From NCBI GenBank assembly GCA_015056885.1, contig SVFL01000014.1, positions 1 through 64,000 on the forward strand: a DNA stretch of 64,000 bases, read 5' to 3'. The DNA comes from Lachnospiraceae bacterium (GTDB lineage: Bacteria; Bacillota; Clostridia; Lachnospirales; Lachnospiraceae). Every line of letters starts with the position of its first letter. The first letter of the stretch is position 1. Shown piece by piece: positions 34,917-44,674 of this stretch. The notes beneath the pieces were generated by a model, which ran no database searches, was not told where the DNA came from, and saw only the letters and a list, made by a program, of their open reading frames with translations. The position numbers and the translations under genes were made by a program.

Positions 34917-35555
34917 TTAAGCAAAAATATTTCCAATCGCACAATATAGAAACGGCATGTACATAAATAACAAACTTAATCTTTCCCAGAGACCTTCATA
35001 AGTAAAAATTGTACCTTTAAATTTCGCCTTATCACCCATGATAAAAAAGGAAAAGAACATTACTGCTAAAACAAACGCAAGAATACAGAAAATGCCCTTT
35101 ATAACATCACTTCCTTTAAAAGAACTTATCCCCTGTAATAAGGGGAAAAACATCAATGCCATAAAACCAAATGCGGAACCCGCACCATGTATTTTTGATG
35201 CAAAAGTCACTTTATCTTTTGATTCATTAACGCTAAACAAACCAGACAGAATTCCTGCTCCTACTGCAAAAGTAGCAATCGAGATAAATGTCAATACTGC
35301 TAATGCACTTGAAACAGCATTTACATCTTTATAAAACAAAAATGAAGCTCCCAATAAAAAAACACCTAACCACACAAGCCAAATATTATAAATCTTTCTT
35401 ACCGGACTTTCAGGACTTCCTAAAACACTCATTACCATTGTCTTGCTATTATATCCTTTATAAAAATGCTTCAGTATCCAAGGAAGCAAAAACTCGCCAA
35501 TTATTGTTATCAATAAAAGTATGTTAAATAGTTTACTATCGATTATGCCATTCAT
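34917..35555 (-). CDS. DUF998-like membrane protein
   Basis: The 212-residue protein has six to seven predicted membrane segments and no soluble domain. The pattern SVLGSPESPVRKIYNIWLVWLG after the first helix and IHGAGSAFGFMALM in the middle fit the DUF998 family, whose function is unknown. It forms a two-gene unit with the methyltransferase downstream and interrupts the glycan locus. Confidence 0.75.
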   Translation of the reverse strand: MNGIIDSKLFNILLLITIIGEFLLPWILKHFYKGYNSKTMVMSVLGSPESPVRKIYNIWLVWLGVFLLGASFLFYKDVNAVSSALAVLTFISIATFAVGAGILSGLFSVNESKDKVTFASKIHGAGSAFGFMALMFFPLLQGISSFKGSDVIKGIFCILAFVLAVMFFSFFIMGDKAKFKGTIFTYEGLWERLSLLFMYMPFLYCAIGNIFA

Positions 35556-35671
35556 TTTTAGTCTCCATTTCTTTCACGTAAAATTCAAATAATCGCAAGC
35601 TTATATTTTGAGAATTGAACAGATGAGGCTCCCTATTGTAAAGACGCATTTCCTACGTCGGAAGTTGCAAA

Positions 35672-35713
35672 ACCGGAATTTACGGTAATTCCATAAAAAC
35701 CGCAAATTCCGGT
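35672..35713 (-). terminator. Terminator of the upstream glycan operon
   Basis: A 15-bp stem with one mismatch (ACCGGAATTTACGGT at 35672-35686 with 35699-35713) is followed on the minus strand by TTTT. It lies 19 nt after the stop of the 688-aa glycosyltransferase and probably ends the long operon. Confidence 0.8.
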
Positions 35714-35731
35714 ATAAAAACTTCTAACCAA

Positions 35732-37798
35732 CTATTCTTTCCCCTGTCCATTCACATTTAAGGAAAAATCACTTCTGTCCAGTGAAAAATTCGGATTGTA
35801 GTAAGGATCTCCTGCCTCCAGAACTGCCTTCCACTTCTCACGGAATTTCTCAGATTCCTTATTGTAGCGCTCCGCCTTCTCTCCATTATCATCCAGGCCT
35901 CTGGACACAGACTCATGATGGAACAGCTCCGCAAAAGGAGTGAACACATTCAATAGTCCCTTTTCTCTGAGCTTCAAGCACAAATCCACATCATTTAAGG
36001 AGATGGCAAAGCCTTCTTCCAATCCGCCCACAGCATCAAACAGGCTCTTTTTCACCATAAGACAGGCACCGGTTACAGCACTGACATTCTGGGCATAGCA
36101 GAGACGTCCCATGTAGCCCAGATTCTGTCTTGACTGCTTGTAATGTGTATGGCCTGCTGTGCGATGCGCACCCAGACCAATCACCACACCGGCATGCTGA
36201 ATGGTACGATCCCCATAGTAAAGCTTGGCTCCCACAGCACCCACGTCCTCACGCTGGGCGTACATCAGAAGCTCCTCCATCCAGTTGACGGTGATAACCT
36301 CTGTGTCATTGTTTAATAGCAAAATATAGTCGCCGGAAGCATGCTTTACCCCCAGATTATTCACCGCGGAATAGTTAAACGCTCCCTTGAATCGCACCAC
36401 AGAAATCTTTCCATCGGGGCTTGTGCAGACGTCAACTCCTGTCTTTGCACTATATTCGCACTCCAACAGCTCCCCATAATACTTGAAAATATCATCTGTC
36501 TCGCTGTTGTTCTCCACAATAATAATCTCATAATTATCGTAAGTAGACTTCTCTCGAATAGAAGTCACGCAACGGCGCAAATCCTCCACATGATCCTTGT
36601 TGGGAATGACAATACTGATTTTTGGCGTACCGATAATCTCGTATCGGATGCGGAAAATCGTCTCAAAAGCACGTGTTCCCGAAATTTGGAAATGGTCGTA
36701 TCCATGACCACGCAGGTGCTCTGCCACAGCCCCCTTGGCTGCTGCAATAGCATAAGGCTTGGCATCAATACCGGAAGCCACACTACCTGCATGGGAACGC
36801 CAATAATACATCAGCTTGGGCACATGTACAATACACTTTGCATTGTCCGTCAGGCGCAAAATCATATCATGGTCCTGGCTGCCGTCAAACTTGGTGCGGA
36901 ACAGTTCTCCCCCATCCAAAAGGCTTCTGGCAAACACACTGAAATGGCAGATATAATTGTTGGCACGCAGATTGTCCGGTGCATAATCCGGTTTAAAATG
37001 CATGGTCAGCATCTTGTTGATGTCCGTACCCTTAAAGGTGGTTTCATCACAGTAAATATAGTCTGCGCCCTTCTCATTGATGGCCTTTACATACTCATAT
37101 AAAACGGAAGGATGCAAAATATCATCCTGGTCAAAAAGTCCGATATATTCACCTGTTGCAAGTTCCAGGCAGGCATTGGTATTGCCGGAAATACCCATGT
37201 TTTTCTCGAGCTTTTTGTACACAATACGACCACCGGACTTCTCCACATATTCCTTGCAGATTTCGCCCATGTAGGCATGCTCATCATCGGAACCGTCCGC
37301 CAGACAAAGCTCCCAATTCTGATACGTCTGATTCATCACAGACTCCAGCATCTCAATTTGGAACTCACGCTTATTATTCCAAAGAGGCACCAGAATGCTG
37401 ATTTTCACCATACGGGGAAAAACCGTCTCCCGTTCAAGCTTTGCTCTCTCCTCATCGGGAAAGCTGTCCGTGCCATAGCTTTTCATCACGGCACGCTCTC
37501 GTTTTTTATAGTCCAACTTGTGAAAAATTCCACGGATTCCACCGCAGTTGCGCACACGGTCAAGCTGTCTGATAAACCAATGCATCACATTACGCAAAGG
37601 CTTTGACATTTTCCACAAGGGGTTATTCTTGATACGGTTCAACTTCCATGTCAGTTCCTCATTGGCAGATTCCAAATCCGCAATGCGTCCTGCCAGTTCC
37701 GCACACTTTAAATGCTCTCTTTGGTACTCCTCCTGCCAGGAAATTCCGGCATTTGAATTCAAATCTGCATTTGTATCTACATTCACTTTATCTGTCAT
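35732..37798 (-). CDS. Two-domain GT2 glycosyltransferase
   Basis: The 688-residue protein starts with a coiled coil (about residues 20-60), then a first GT2 domain (about 130-370) with ISILVPLWNNK, LFDQDDILHPSVLYEY and FDGSQDHDMILRL, and a second GT2 domain (about 390-640) with ISIVIPNKDHV, LLNNDTEVI and LNDVDLCLKLREKG. Each domain has its own metal-site Asp motif, so both may be active and add two linkages. It overlaps the next upstream gene by 4 nt (ATGA), which implies coupling. It is the last gene before the terminator. Confidence 0.92.
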   Translation of the reverse strand: MTDKVNVDTNADLNSNAGISWQEEYQREHLKCAELAGRIADLESANEELTWKLNRIKNNPLWKMSKPLRNVMHWFIRQLDRVRNCGGIRGIFHKLDYKKRERAVMKSYGTDSFPDEERAKLERETVFPRMVKISILVPLWNNKREFQIEMLESVMNQTYQNWELCLADGSDDEHAYMGEICKEYVEKSGGRIVYKKLEKNMGISGNTNACLELATGEYIGLFDQDDILHPSVLYEYVKAINEKGADYIYCDETTFKGTDINKMLTMHFKPDYAPDNLRANNYICHFSVFARSLLDGGELFRTKFDGSQDHDMILRLTDNAKCIVHVPKLMYYWRSHAGSVASGIDAKPYAIAAAKGAVAEHLRGHGYDHFQISGTRAFETIFRIRYEIIGTPKISIVIPNKDHVEDLRRCVTSIREKSTYDNYEIIIVENNSETDDIFKYYGELLECEYSAKTGVDVCTSPDGKISVVRFKGAFNYSAVNNLGVKHASGDYILLLNNDTEVITVNWMEELLMYAQREDVGAVGAKLYYGDRTIQHAGVVIGLGAHRTAGHTHYKQSRQNLGYMGRLCYAQNVSAVTGACLMVKKSLFDAVGGLEEGFAISLNDVDLCLKLREKGLLNVFTPFAELFHHESVSRGLDDNGEKAERYNKESEKFREKWKAVLEAGDPYYNPNFSLDRSDFSLNVNGQGKE

Positions 37799-39768
37799 AC
37801 TTCCACCATCCGATTACTCCAATTAATTATTCCCGCGCCGTTTACACGGTTTTGGGCCATCATACCCAGCCGGTAACTTCCGACAGGCAGTACGCCCTCC
37901 TCCCATTCCAGGCAGAATCCGCAAAGTCCCACATTGGTCTGGTCCGGCATATTTTCTATCAAATCCGGGCGGTATTGCCCTTCCAATTCAATACTATAAC
38001 ATTTTCCCTCTTTTGAGCAAAGCAACAATCTCTTTAAATAACATGCGTTATTATCTCCTAAAACCACGCTCCATCCGGTCAGAACGTTACTGTTTTCTTC
38101 ATTCAAAACAGATTCCACGCGCACCATAAGGCAGGCATCCTCCCTACACTTATCCGGCAACTTTCCTTCTGTCAACTCAATACTTTGAAGCATTTCCGGC
38201 GTCAATGATTGCGCCGTATTTTTACCGTTCTCATGCACCGGACGAATCCGCGTATCCAGACCATCACGATTCAAATAGGTAGAATAGTAAGGGTCCCTAC
38301 CCTCAAGCCCGGGATGTCTGGCATATAGTTTGGCACGCTCCGCCAGAAGTCTTGCAAGTTTCTCCGAAGCCTCATCATCTCCGCGACTGTAAGACTCGTC
38401 ATGATAGGCATACAGATCACATTCACAGACATTTTCATAACCCAGTTCATATAAGCCGAAACACAAATCCACATCGTTAAAAGCTACCGCAAGCTCTTCT
38501 GCAAAGCCTCCTGCCTCAGTAAATTTGCACTTTTCCACCATAAGACATGCCGCAGTCACCGCAAGCATATTATGTCTACCGCGACTACGCCCCATATAAT
38601 ATTTACCATCGTCCGGACAAAACTGTAGCTTGTGCACCGGTCCCATGGGCAGATTGGTAATTCCTACATGCTGAATCCGCTTGCTTTCGCCTTCTTTACC
38701 GGGGTATAAAAGCTTTAATCCTACCCCGCCGGTAAAGGGTCGGACTGCCAAAGCAGCCATCTTTTCTAAAGTTTCCGGACAGGCAAGCGTTACATCATCA
38801 TTCAAAAAAAGCAAAAGCTCCCCGGAAGATTTTTTCACACCCAGATTGCACATTTTCGAAAAATTAAAATCCTGTGCATCATAATGGTACAAAATACGCT
38901 TAAGACCGTTGCTTCCTGCCTGACGGAATCGATGAAGCACCGCTTCAATCTGACGCCGATTATCCGGTGCTGAACCGTTATCCACAACAATAATTTCAAA
39001 TTTCAGTGGAATACTCGCTACTTTCTGCTCTGACTGCTCTATTGGGGAAAGAGTCATTGCACACTGCAAAATACTTCCAATACACTTCTCTAAAAGCTCC
39101 GAATTATCCTTAGAAGGAATAATAATCGACAACAACATGCCCGCCGGAGTTTCCCCCTCCTTATGCATGTCCGCCCCATATTCCATCCATTCATTCATTG
39201 CCGCTTCACTCTCATTGTGAAACAAAATCCTTGGAATGTGCAGAATATGTTTTCTTCCATCGCCCTTCTCATAGCCTCCGGCAAGCTTAACCGCCTCCCT
39301 CACAAGCAGCTGACATTCCTCCTTGGAACACATACCGCAATCCGCAAGCTCCCACTTTTTAATAATCTCTGCATCCTGTTCCATTAGCCAACTCTTACGG
39401 ACTGCCACAACTCCACCCGGATAAAATTTATCATCCAACAAATCCGGCGACCAGTCCGGCTTAAAATAAGGCGCAGTTCTCTCTTTACCCGTGGCCCGGA
39501 TATCCTCGTCTCCATAGAGCAAAACTGCCTCCGGATACTTGGCAAACCACTCTCCAAGCCACTCTTTTGCCTTTACGGACAACATTCCCTTAGGATTGTA
39601 AACAAGTCGAAAACTGTCCTCATCGCAGACATTTGAAGGCAAAGCTATCCCTGCCTCCTCACCGGTAATCCAAGCATGATAGGAACAAAGTCTACTACTC
39701 AGTTCCTTTTCGTAACGTATGTTATTTTTGTTGATAAGTGCTGATTTTACGAGCTGTTTTAAACCCAT
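37795..39768 (-). CDS. GT2 glycosyltransferase with degenerate first domain and C-terminal beta domain
   Basis: The 657-residue protein resembles the two-domain GT2 downstream, but its first domain is reduced. The region with YGDEDIRATG and FKPDWSPDLL remains while the nucleotide-binding start is missing. The second domain (about residues 210-500) is complete, with LLSIIIPSKDNS, LLFLNDDVTLA and FNDVDLCFGLYELGY. The last 125 residues form an extra beta-rich region that may bind glycan. So one catalytic site is expected. It follows the methyltransferase-kinase gene by 40 nt. Confidence 0.88.
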   Translation of the reverse strand: MGLKQLVKSALINKNNIRYEKELSSRLCSYHAWITGEEAGIALPSNVCDEDSFRLVYNPKGMLSVKAKEWLGEWFAKYPEAVLLYGDEDIRATGKERTAPYFKPDWSPDLLDDKFYPGGVVAVRKSWLMEQDAEIIKKWELADCGMCSKEECQLLVREAVKLAGGYEKGDGRKHILHIPRILFHNESEAAMNEWMEYGADMHKEGETPAGMLLSIIIPSKDNSELLEKCIGSILQCAMTLSPIEQSEQKVASIPLKFEIIVVDNGSAPDNRRQIEAVLHRFRQAGSNGLKRILYHYDAQDFNFSKMCNLGVKKSSGELLLFLNDDVTLACPETLEKMAALAVRPFTGGVGLKLLYPGKEGESKRIQHVGITNLPMGPVHKLQFCPDDGKYYMGRSRGRHNMLAVTAACLMVEKCKFTEAGGFAEELAVAFNDVDLCFGLYELGYENVCECDLYAYHDESYSRGDDEASEKLARLLAERAKLYARHPGLEGRDPYYSTYLNRDGLDTRIRPVHENGKNTAQSLTPEMLQSIELTEGKLPDKCREDACLMVRVESVLNEENSNVLTGWSVVLGDNNACYLKRLLLCSKEGKCYSIELEGQYRPDLIENMPDQTNVGLCGFCLEWEEGVLPVGSYRLGMMAQNRVNGAGIINWSNRMVEV

Positions 39769-39808
39769 ACCTCTCCCTCTTTTTCAACAAATTAAATCTT
39801 GATTAAAC

Positions 39809-41887
39809 CTAGATCAATTTCTTCACTGCTCCTGCCATATCCTGTGCCATGGAAAGGGGAAGTCTCACCACTTCCATGCGTGTATACAAAGTGTTTTCTG
39901 CTTTTCTTTCAAGCAACTGCAAATCAATATTTATATTCGGATCTGTGGTGGGGAACACAATACTGGGCTGATACATATCCCCGGTAGTTTTTTCAGGCCT
40001 ACAGATTCTACCGTTTACCAAGAGAACCTTTCTTTTCTCCAAAGGAACCCTCTCTCCGTTAAAGGTCATCTCCAGAATCTTCACCATACAGGAATCAAAG
40101 GCTGGGTCGATACGCAGAATATGCACATTGCCATCCACTGCAAGCTCCATCTCAATCAGCTGCTCACCCTGATAAGCATCCTTCACAAAATAAGACTCCT
40201 CTTCCTTGCAGCCCTCACCCTTGTCCTCATAAATCTGGACACGATTTACCGACTCCGAATCCTGATATCGGTCAATCCACTTTTGTGGTACCATACAGCG
40301 ATAACCAATATTATCACGCATCTGCGCCATAGACATGCGGTTTCCGGTGACAAATTTCTGAAAATCCATCTCCTGTTCCCGGAAATTCTCTGCATCCTTT
40401 TCCGTAATCTCAAGCTCGCTCAATATCAAATCGAGATTTAACTTATTTCTTTTTTCATCCTCTAACAGATAACAATAAATAGCTCTGAATGCCAATTCCT
40501 TGGTATCAATAGGCTTACCAAAGGTCCACTCATAGTCAATCAGAGTCCAAGTATCTCCATCCACCAGAATATTAGAGAAAATCAAGTCAAAATCTGCCAC
40601 TTCGTAACTTGCATTATAGCCGATTCGCTCCACATACTCTTTAAAATATTTGTGAAAACCATCCAAATCTTCCTCATCCAGACACTTATCCATAAGCTCA
40701 GACAAAGGAATTCCTTCCACAAACTCAAACTCTGCATACAGCAAACCTTCCTCTTCCACGAGAGTACAACGGTTAATCTCCAGATTACCGCCCTCATACT
40801 TCGACACGAGCTGTTCATAGGCATATCCCATGCCTCGCACATGATCTGCTGCCGCCTCTGTCAACGGATACTTCCGAACAAAAGCTTTTCCCTCTGCATC
40901 CTTACCGATTTCCGTACGAATAGCATACTCTGAAGCTCTGTCATTGGAATACTTGGCATATTTTACATCAAAACCTGCTCCCAGCACTGCCACATAAGAA
41001 TTGGCAAACACAGAAAACAAATCCTCCTCTATTACACCGTCAAAAGCTGCTTTTTCTGAAAACAAAAGCATTCTGTCCCGGTCAAAATTGCGCAGATTAT
41101 TGGTCAATTCCCCTTTGCCGGGCTGATAATCGTCGCTGTAAACAGTAGTCATGAACTTATAATCCGGATATGGATAATAAAAATGATACTCAGATACACC
41201 GCATTCTTTGAAAATCTTTTCCAATCCGCCACGACCAAAGGTTCTTACGCCGCCACCGGCCTCATAATTCTCTATTCCGGAGAAATAAGTCCCTAAATGG
41301 TCCTCCTTACAACCGGCAAAATACTTCATTCCGTATTTATTCTCAATGGCAATAATAATTCTGCCGCCCTTTTTCAAATGAGGCATCAGAATCTGCAGAA
41401 AATCCACATAGGGTGTACTACCGCCAATATAACTCTTGCCGTACTCAAATACACCTATAAGACAAATATAGTCATAGTCATTGGGCAAATCAGGCTCAAT
41501 ATCCTTAAAATTGCCCACATGAATGGTTACATTATCGCACTCCGCATGACGATACGCATTAATCATGCTGCGCTTCTTGGATAAATCCACACAAGTCACA
41601 CTGCCGGCCTTTCTGGACAATGCTCCGGTAATGGCTCCACATCCACTGCCTACCTCCAGCACCTTGGCATCCTTATCCATAGGTATCCATTCCACAATAT
41701 TCTCTCTAAGAGGCGACAGATGATACAAAACAGGCCAGCTTGCACGTCTCTCTATCTCTCCTGCATACTCCACCGGAGACATATCCCGCACAATCTGTAA
41801 AATTTCATCCTCAACCGCGCCATCGCAATAAAAGTCTTCCCCCGGATACTTACTGTAATCCAGTGTTACTTTTCCGATTTTCTCCAT
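39809..41887 (-). CDS. WbdD-like methyltransferase-kinase, candidate chain terminator
   Basis: The 692-residue protein fuses a SAM methyltransferase (motif I LEVGSGCG at 77-84) to a protein-kinase-like domain (about 310-480). The kinase part keeps a candidate ATP lysine (FVRKY, K339), a catalytic loop DLIFSN (D434, N439) and a metal Asp in LIDYEW (D451). A beta-rich region of about 190 residues follows. This order matches E. coli WbdD, which phosphorylates and methylates the end of a growing polysaccharide and so sets its length. The coiled-coil ruler of WbdD is not evident. It lies directly after a Wzt-type ATPase with a glycan-binding domain, the known partner type. The ATG at 41887 is preferred because GAGG precedes it. 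The role is inferred from architecture and context. Confidence 0.72.
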   Translation of the reverse strand: MEKIGKVTLDYSKYPGEDFYCDGAVEDEILQIVRDMSPVEYAGEIERRASWPVLYHLSPLRENIVEWIPMDKDAKVLEVGSGCGAITGALSRKAGSVTCVDLSKKRSMINAYRHAECDNVTIHVGNFKDIEPDLPNDYDYICLIGVFEYGKSYIGGSTPYVDFLQILMPHLKKGGRIIIAIENKYGMKYFAGCKEDHLGTYFSGIENYEAGGGVRTFGRGGLEKIFKECGVSEYHFYYPYPDYKFMTTVYSDDYQPGKGELTNNLRNFDRDRMLLFSEKAAFDGVIEEDLFSVFANSYVAVLGAGFDVKYAKYSNDRASEYAIRTEIGKDAEGKAFVRKYPLTEAAADHVRGMGYAYEQLVSKYEGGNLEINRCTLVEEEGLLYAEFEFVEGIPLSELMDKCLDEEDLDGFHKYFKEYVERIGYNASYEVADFDLIFSNILVDGDTWTLIDYEWTFGKPIDTKELAFRAIYCYLLEDEKRNKLNLDLILSELEITEKDAENFREQEMDFQKFVTGNRMSMAQMRDNIGYRCMVPQKWIDRYQDSESVNRVQIYEDKGEGCKEEESYFVKDAYQGEQLIEMELAVDGNVHILRIDPAFDSCMVKILEMTFNGERVPLEKRKVLLVNGRICRPEKTTGDMYQPSIVFPTTDPNINIDLQLLERKAENTLYTRMEVVRLPLSMAQDMAGAVKKLI

Positions 41888-41898
41888 ACCCATCCTCA

Positions 41899-43164
41899 CT
41901 AATTATCCGTCACTTTTACAACGGAATCCATATCATAATATCCCACGGTATTTTTGTCTGACACTACCGTAACATTTAACGCATCATACAACCTGTGGTA
42001 TACCTCAAAAACATCACCATTATAACCGGTCACACCAAAGGACAGCAGATACTCTCCACCCTGAAGACTCATCTTCTGAGTAAAGGTTATATTCTTCACC
42101 TGTCCGGGCTTTGCCGGCTCCAAAAATGCCTTCTCAATCATGGAGTTGGTGCCGGTTATCTCCGTTCCGTGCACATTTTTCACGGAAAAAGCAAATATAG
42201 GTGCAGGTATTGCATCTGTAAACCGCACCTTCATGTGCACGGTAAACTCTGCCCCCTTAATGACCGCCGTAGTGCGCACATCATTGTCATCTGTAATATA
42301 GTATTCCACAATTTCAGCCTGTTTGGTTCCATACTCCAAAGCCTTGGGATTCAGCCCTTCCGCTGCGGCGCGAATCTGGGAATCCTCCACCAGATTCTCA
42401 TCGCTCTCCTCGGGAAGTTCGTACTGTCCTACCAACACACGCTTGTAGGCATCAATCATCTCCTTGGGACTTCCTTCTCCCAAAAGATTACCCTTATTCA
42501 ACAGATACACTCTGTCACAATACTTGCTGATACTGCTCAAATCATGACTTACAAAAATAATGGTCTTACCCATCTCCTTAAACTCTTCAAACTTGTGATA
42601 GCATTTTGCCTGGAAGAATACATCACCCACAGACAATGCCTCATCCACAATCAGAATCTCCGGTTCAATATTGATTGCCACCGCAAATGCAAGACGCACA
42701 AACATTCCGCTGGAATAGGTCTTTGCAGGCTGATATACATAATCACCAATGTCCGCAAATTCCAGAATCGCCGGCAATTTTTCATCAATTTCTTTCTCTG
42801 AAAAGCCCATCATGGTACCATTCAGATACACATTTTCAATACCATTGTATTCCATGTTAAAGCCCGCTCCCAGCTCCAAAAGTGCTGAGATACGACCATC
42901 CACAACAACCTCTCCCTCCGTGGGATTTAAGACGCCGGTAATAATCTTCAAAATCGTAGACTTACCGGAGCCATTGGTACCGATTATACCAACCGTCTCT
43001 CCCCGGCGGATATCCATGCTCACACCATTTAATGCATAATGCACTTTATGAGATTTCTTACCGAATCCCAACGCCTCCTTCACACGATCCTGTGGCTTAT
43101 CATACAATTTATATATTTTGCGGACATCCTTCACCGCAATCGCAATATCATTCTGCTTCGTCAT
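41899..43164 (-). CDS. wzt: Polysaccharide ABC exporter ATPase with Wzt C-terminal domain
   Basis: The 421-residue ATPase powers polysaccharide export with the Wzm-type permease. Walker A is GTNGSGKST (62-70), the signature is YSSGMFVRLA (150-159) and Walker B ends IVDEALSVGD. The C-terminal 140 residues (about 280-421) form the beta-sandwich domain that in E. coli O8/O9a Wzt recognises the capped non-reducing end. Most Gram-positive TagH proteins lack this domain, so its presence points to cap-dependent export. It ends in TAG, 11 nt before the methyltransferase-kinase start. Confidence 0.92.
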   Translation of the reverse strand: MTKQNDIAIAVKDVRKIYKLYDKPQDRVKEALGFGKKSHKVHYALNGVSMDIRRGETVGIIGTNGSGKSTILKIITGVLNPTEGEVVVDGRISALLELGAGFNMEYNGIENVYLNGTMMGFSEKEIDEKLPAILEFADIGDYVYQPAKTYSSGMFVRLAFAVAINIEPEILIVDEALSVGDVFFQAKCYHKFEEFKEMGKTIIFVSHDLSSISKYCDRVYLLNKGNLLGEGSPKEMIDAYKRVLVGQYELPEESDENLVEDSQIRAAAEGLNPKALEYGTKQAEIVEYYITDDNDVRTTAVIKGAEFTVHMKVRFTDAIPAPIFAFSVKNVHGTEITGTNSMIEKAFLEPAKPGQVKNITFTQKMSLQGGEYLLSFGVTGYNGDVFEVYHRLYDALNVTVVSDKNTVGYYDMDSVVKVTDN

Positions 43165-43184
43165 AATTTCCGCCTTATATATTT

Positions 43185-44663
43185 TTATTCCTCCACACAG
43201 ATGACCTCATCCTTGTCATACCACATAGCCAGAGCCATGTTTGACTCATCTGCCGGATTATCACTCAAATCTCCTATACACAAAAACCATGGCCGCCATT
43301 TGTAAGGCTTAAGAACTACCGGCTCTGCATCGGATTTTAACACTTCCACCCTGGCCAGATATTCCTGATAAAAGTTATACGCCTCTCCGGTATGTACATA
43401 ATAATATGCCCCATATGGCGAAAAACTTCCCGCCTGATTAGGCTCTGTTTCAAAAGCAAAAACAGCCGCCAATCCCAGCAGCAGATAAACCCACCATCTG
43501 CACATACGCCTCTGTATCCCTTCCGTATGCCTTGCAATCCAACCACACCAGTATATCAAATTAAGTATTAAAAGCAACTGCCAGGTAAGCTTTACTGCAT
43601 TTAATGACCTGTCCAGCCCTGCATGGCCCAAGGAATACAGGCTCGGTGTAAATCCCGTTGCATAAAGGCAAACAGACCACAAAGTAATCAGTCCCGGAAA
43701 CCGGAAAGCGAAATCCACGCTCTTAACCATATGCATAATCATAGGTATCATCAGTACCAACAAAATCAAAGTCATCCATCCGGTAAACTCCCATGCATGT
43801 CCCAATGCTTCCTTAAAGGAATTCAACACAGACTCTATTGGCGACATTCCCCATCCTACAAAGCTTTTGGCTCGCTTGTCATTACCGGGAGCCGTCACAT
43901 TCAGAACAAAGCCCCCCACATATGCAGCCAACGCAGGCAATAGAAAAAAAGCCTGCCTTCTCCGCACCCAAAATCCTAACATAACAATACTCAAAATCAC
44001 CAATAATCCCTGTAGAGTAGTAACCAGATTACCACCTGCCGTAACAAATGCCAAAAGCGCTGTCACAAGTGCCAAAACATATCTTCTCGCGCCACTCTCC
44101 GCAGTAAGGACCTGCACAGCAACCAGAATAAGTAACATACAAAATCCATGCATACCCACATAATGAACACCGCCGTTATACCAATAAAAACCCTCCTGAG
44201 CAGTATGAATCATCACAACAGCCAGTATAGCACTCACCGCCGAGATTCCCAGCGCATGCTGCCAATCTGTTTTCAACACACTCTTTAACAGAGTATACAC
44301 CAGCATCCCCACTGTCACTGTCATAAACAAAATTAAAAAAATGGGGCCCAAACAATAATACTCTTCTCCCCAGACTCCGGGCATTAATGTCATAAAAAAA
44401 ATAGAGCTATAAGTTCCCTGCCACGCATGCCACGAAATTCGTATACATTCCCAAGTTCCTTTCAACGCACTTCCCCAACCCGGTTGCTGTTCCATGGCAG
44501 TCAGCGCAAAACGGCCGTAAACATAGTCATCATAATAGGGAACTGAGTACTCCGCCAGACGCAGTAGCGGAACAAGCAAGACTGTCAACAACAACACCGC
44601 CCCACAGGAATACTGAACCGGTGTCGGTCGCCAGCCTACAATTTGCTTTATTTTATCTTTCAT
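43185..44663 (-). CDS. Polytopic membrane protein (DUF6056-like, possible GT-C)
   Basis: The 492-residue protein has about eleven membrane segments. Shortly after the first helix it has VPYYDDYVYGRFAL, an acidic loop like the catalytic loop of GT-C glycosyltransferases, and later FYWYNGGVHYVGMH and TAPGNDKRAKS. These fit a DUF6056-type family as I recall it, unverified here. The last 90 residues are soluble. It sits between wzm and wzt with gaps of 11 and 20 nt, so it is surely part of the export operon and may modify the polymer outside the cell. Confidence 0.75.
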   Translation of the reverse strand: MKDKIKQIVGWRPTPVQYSCGAVLLLTVLLVPLLRLAEYSVPYYDDYVYGRFALTAMEQQPGWGSALKGTWECIRISWHAWQGTYSSIFFMTLMPGVWGEEYYCLGPIFLILFMTVTVGMLVYTLLKSVLKTDWQHALGISAVSAILAVVMIHTAQEGFYWYNGGVHYVGMHGFCMLLILVAVQVLTAESGARRYVLALVTALLAFVTAGGNLVTTLQGLLVILSIVMLGFWVRRRQAFFLLPALAAYVGGFVLNVTAPGNDKRAKSFVGWGMSPIESVLNSFKEALGHAWEFTGWMTLILLVLMIPMIMHMVKSVDFAFRFPGLITLWSVCLYATGFTPSLYSLGHAGLDRSLNAVKLTWQLLLILNLIYWCGWIARHTEGIQRRMCRWWVYLLLGLAAVFAFETEPNQAGSFSPYGAYYYVHTGEAYNFYQEYLARVEVLKSDAEPVVLKPYKWRPWFLCIGDLSDNPADESNMALAMWYDKDEVICVEE

Positions 44664-44674
44664 AGTTCTTTTCC

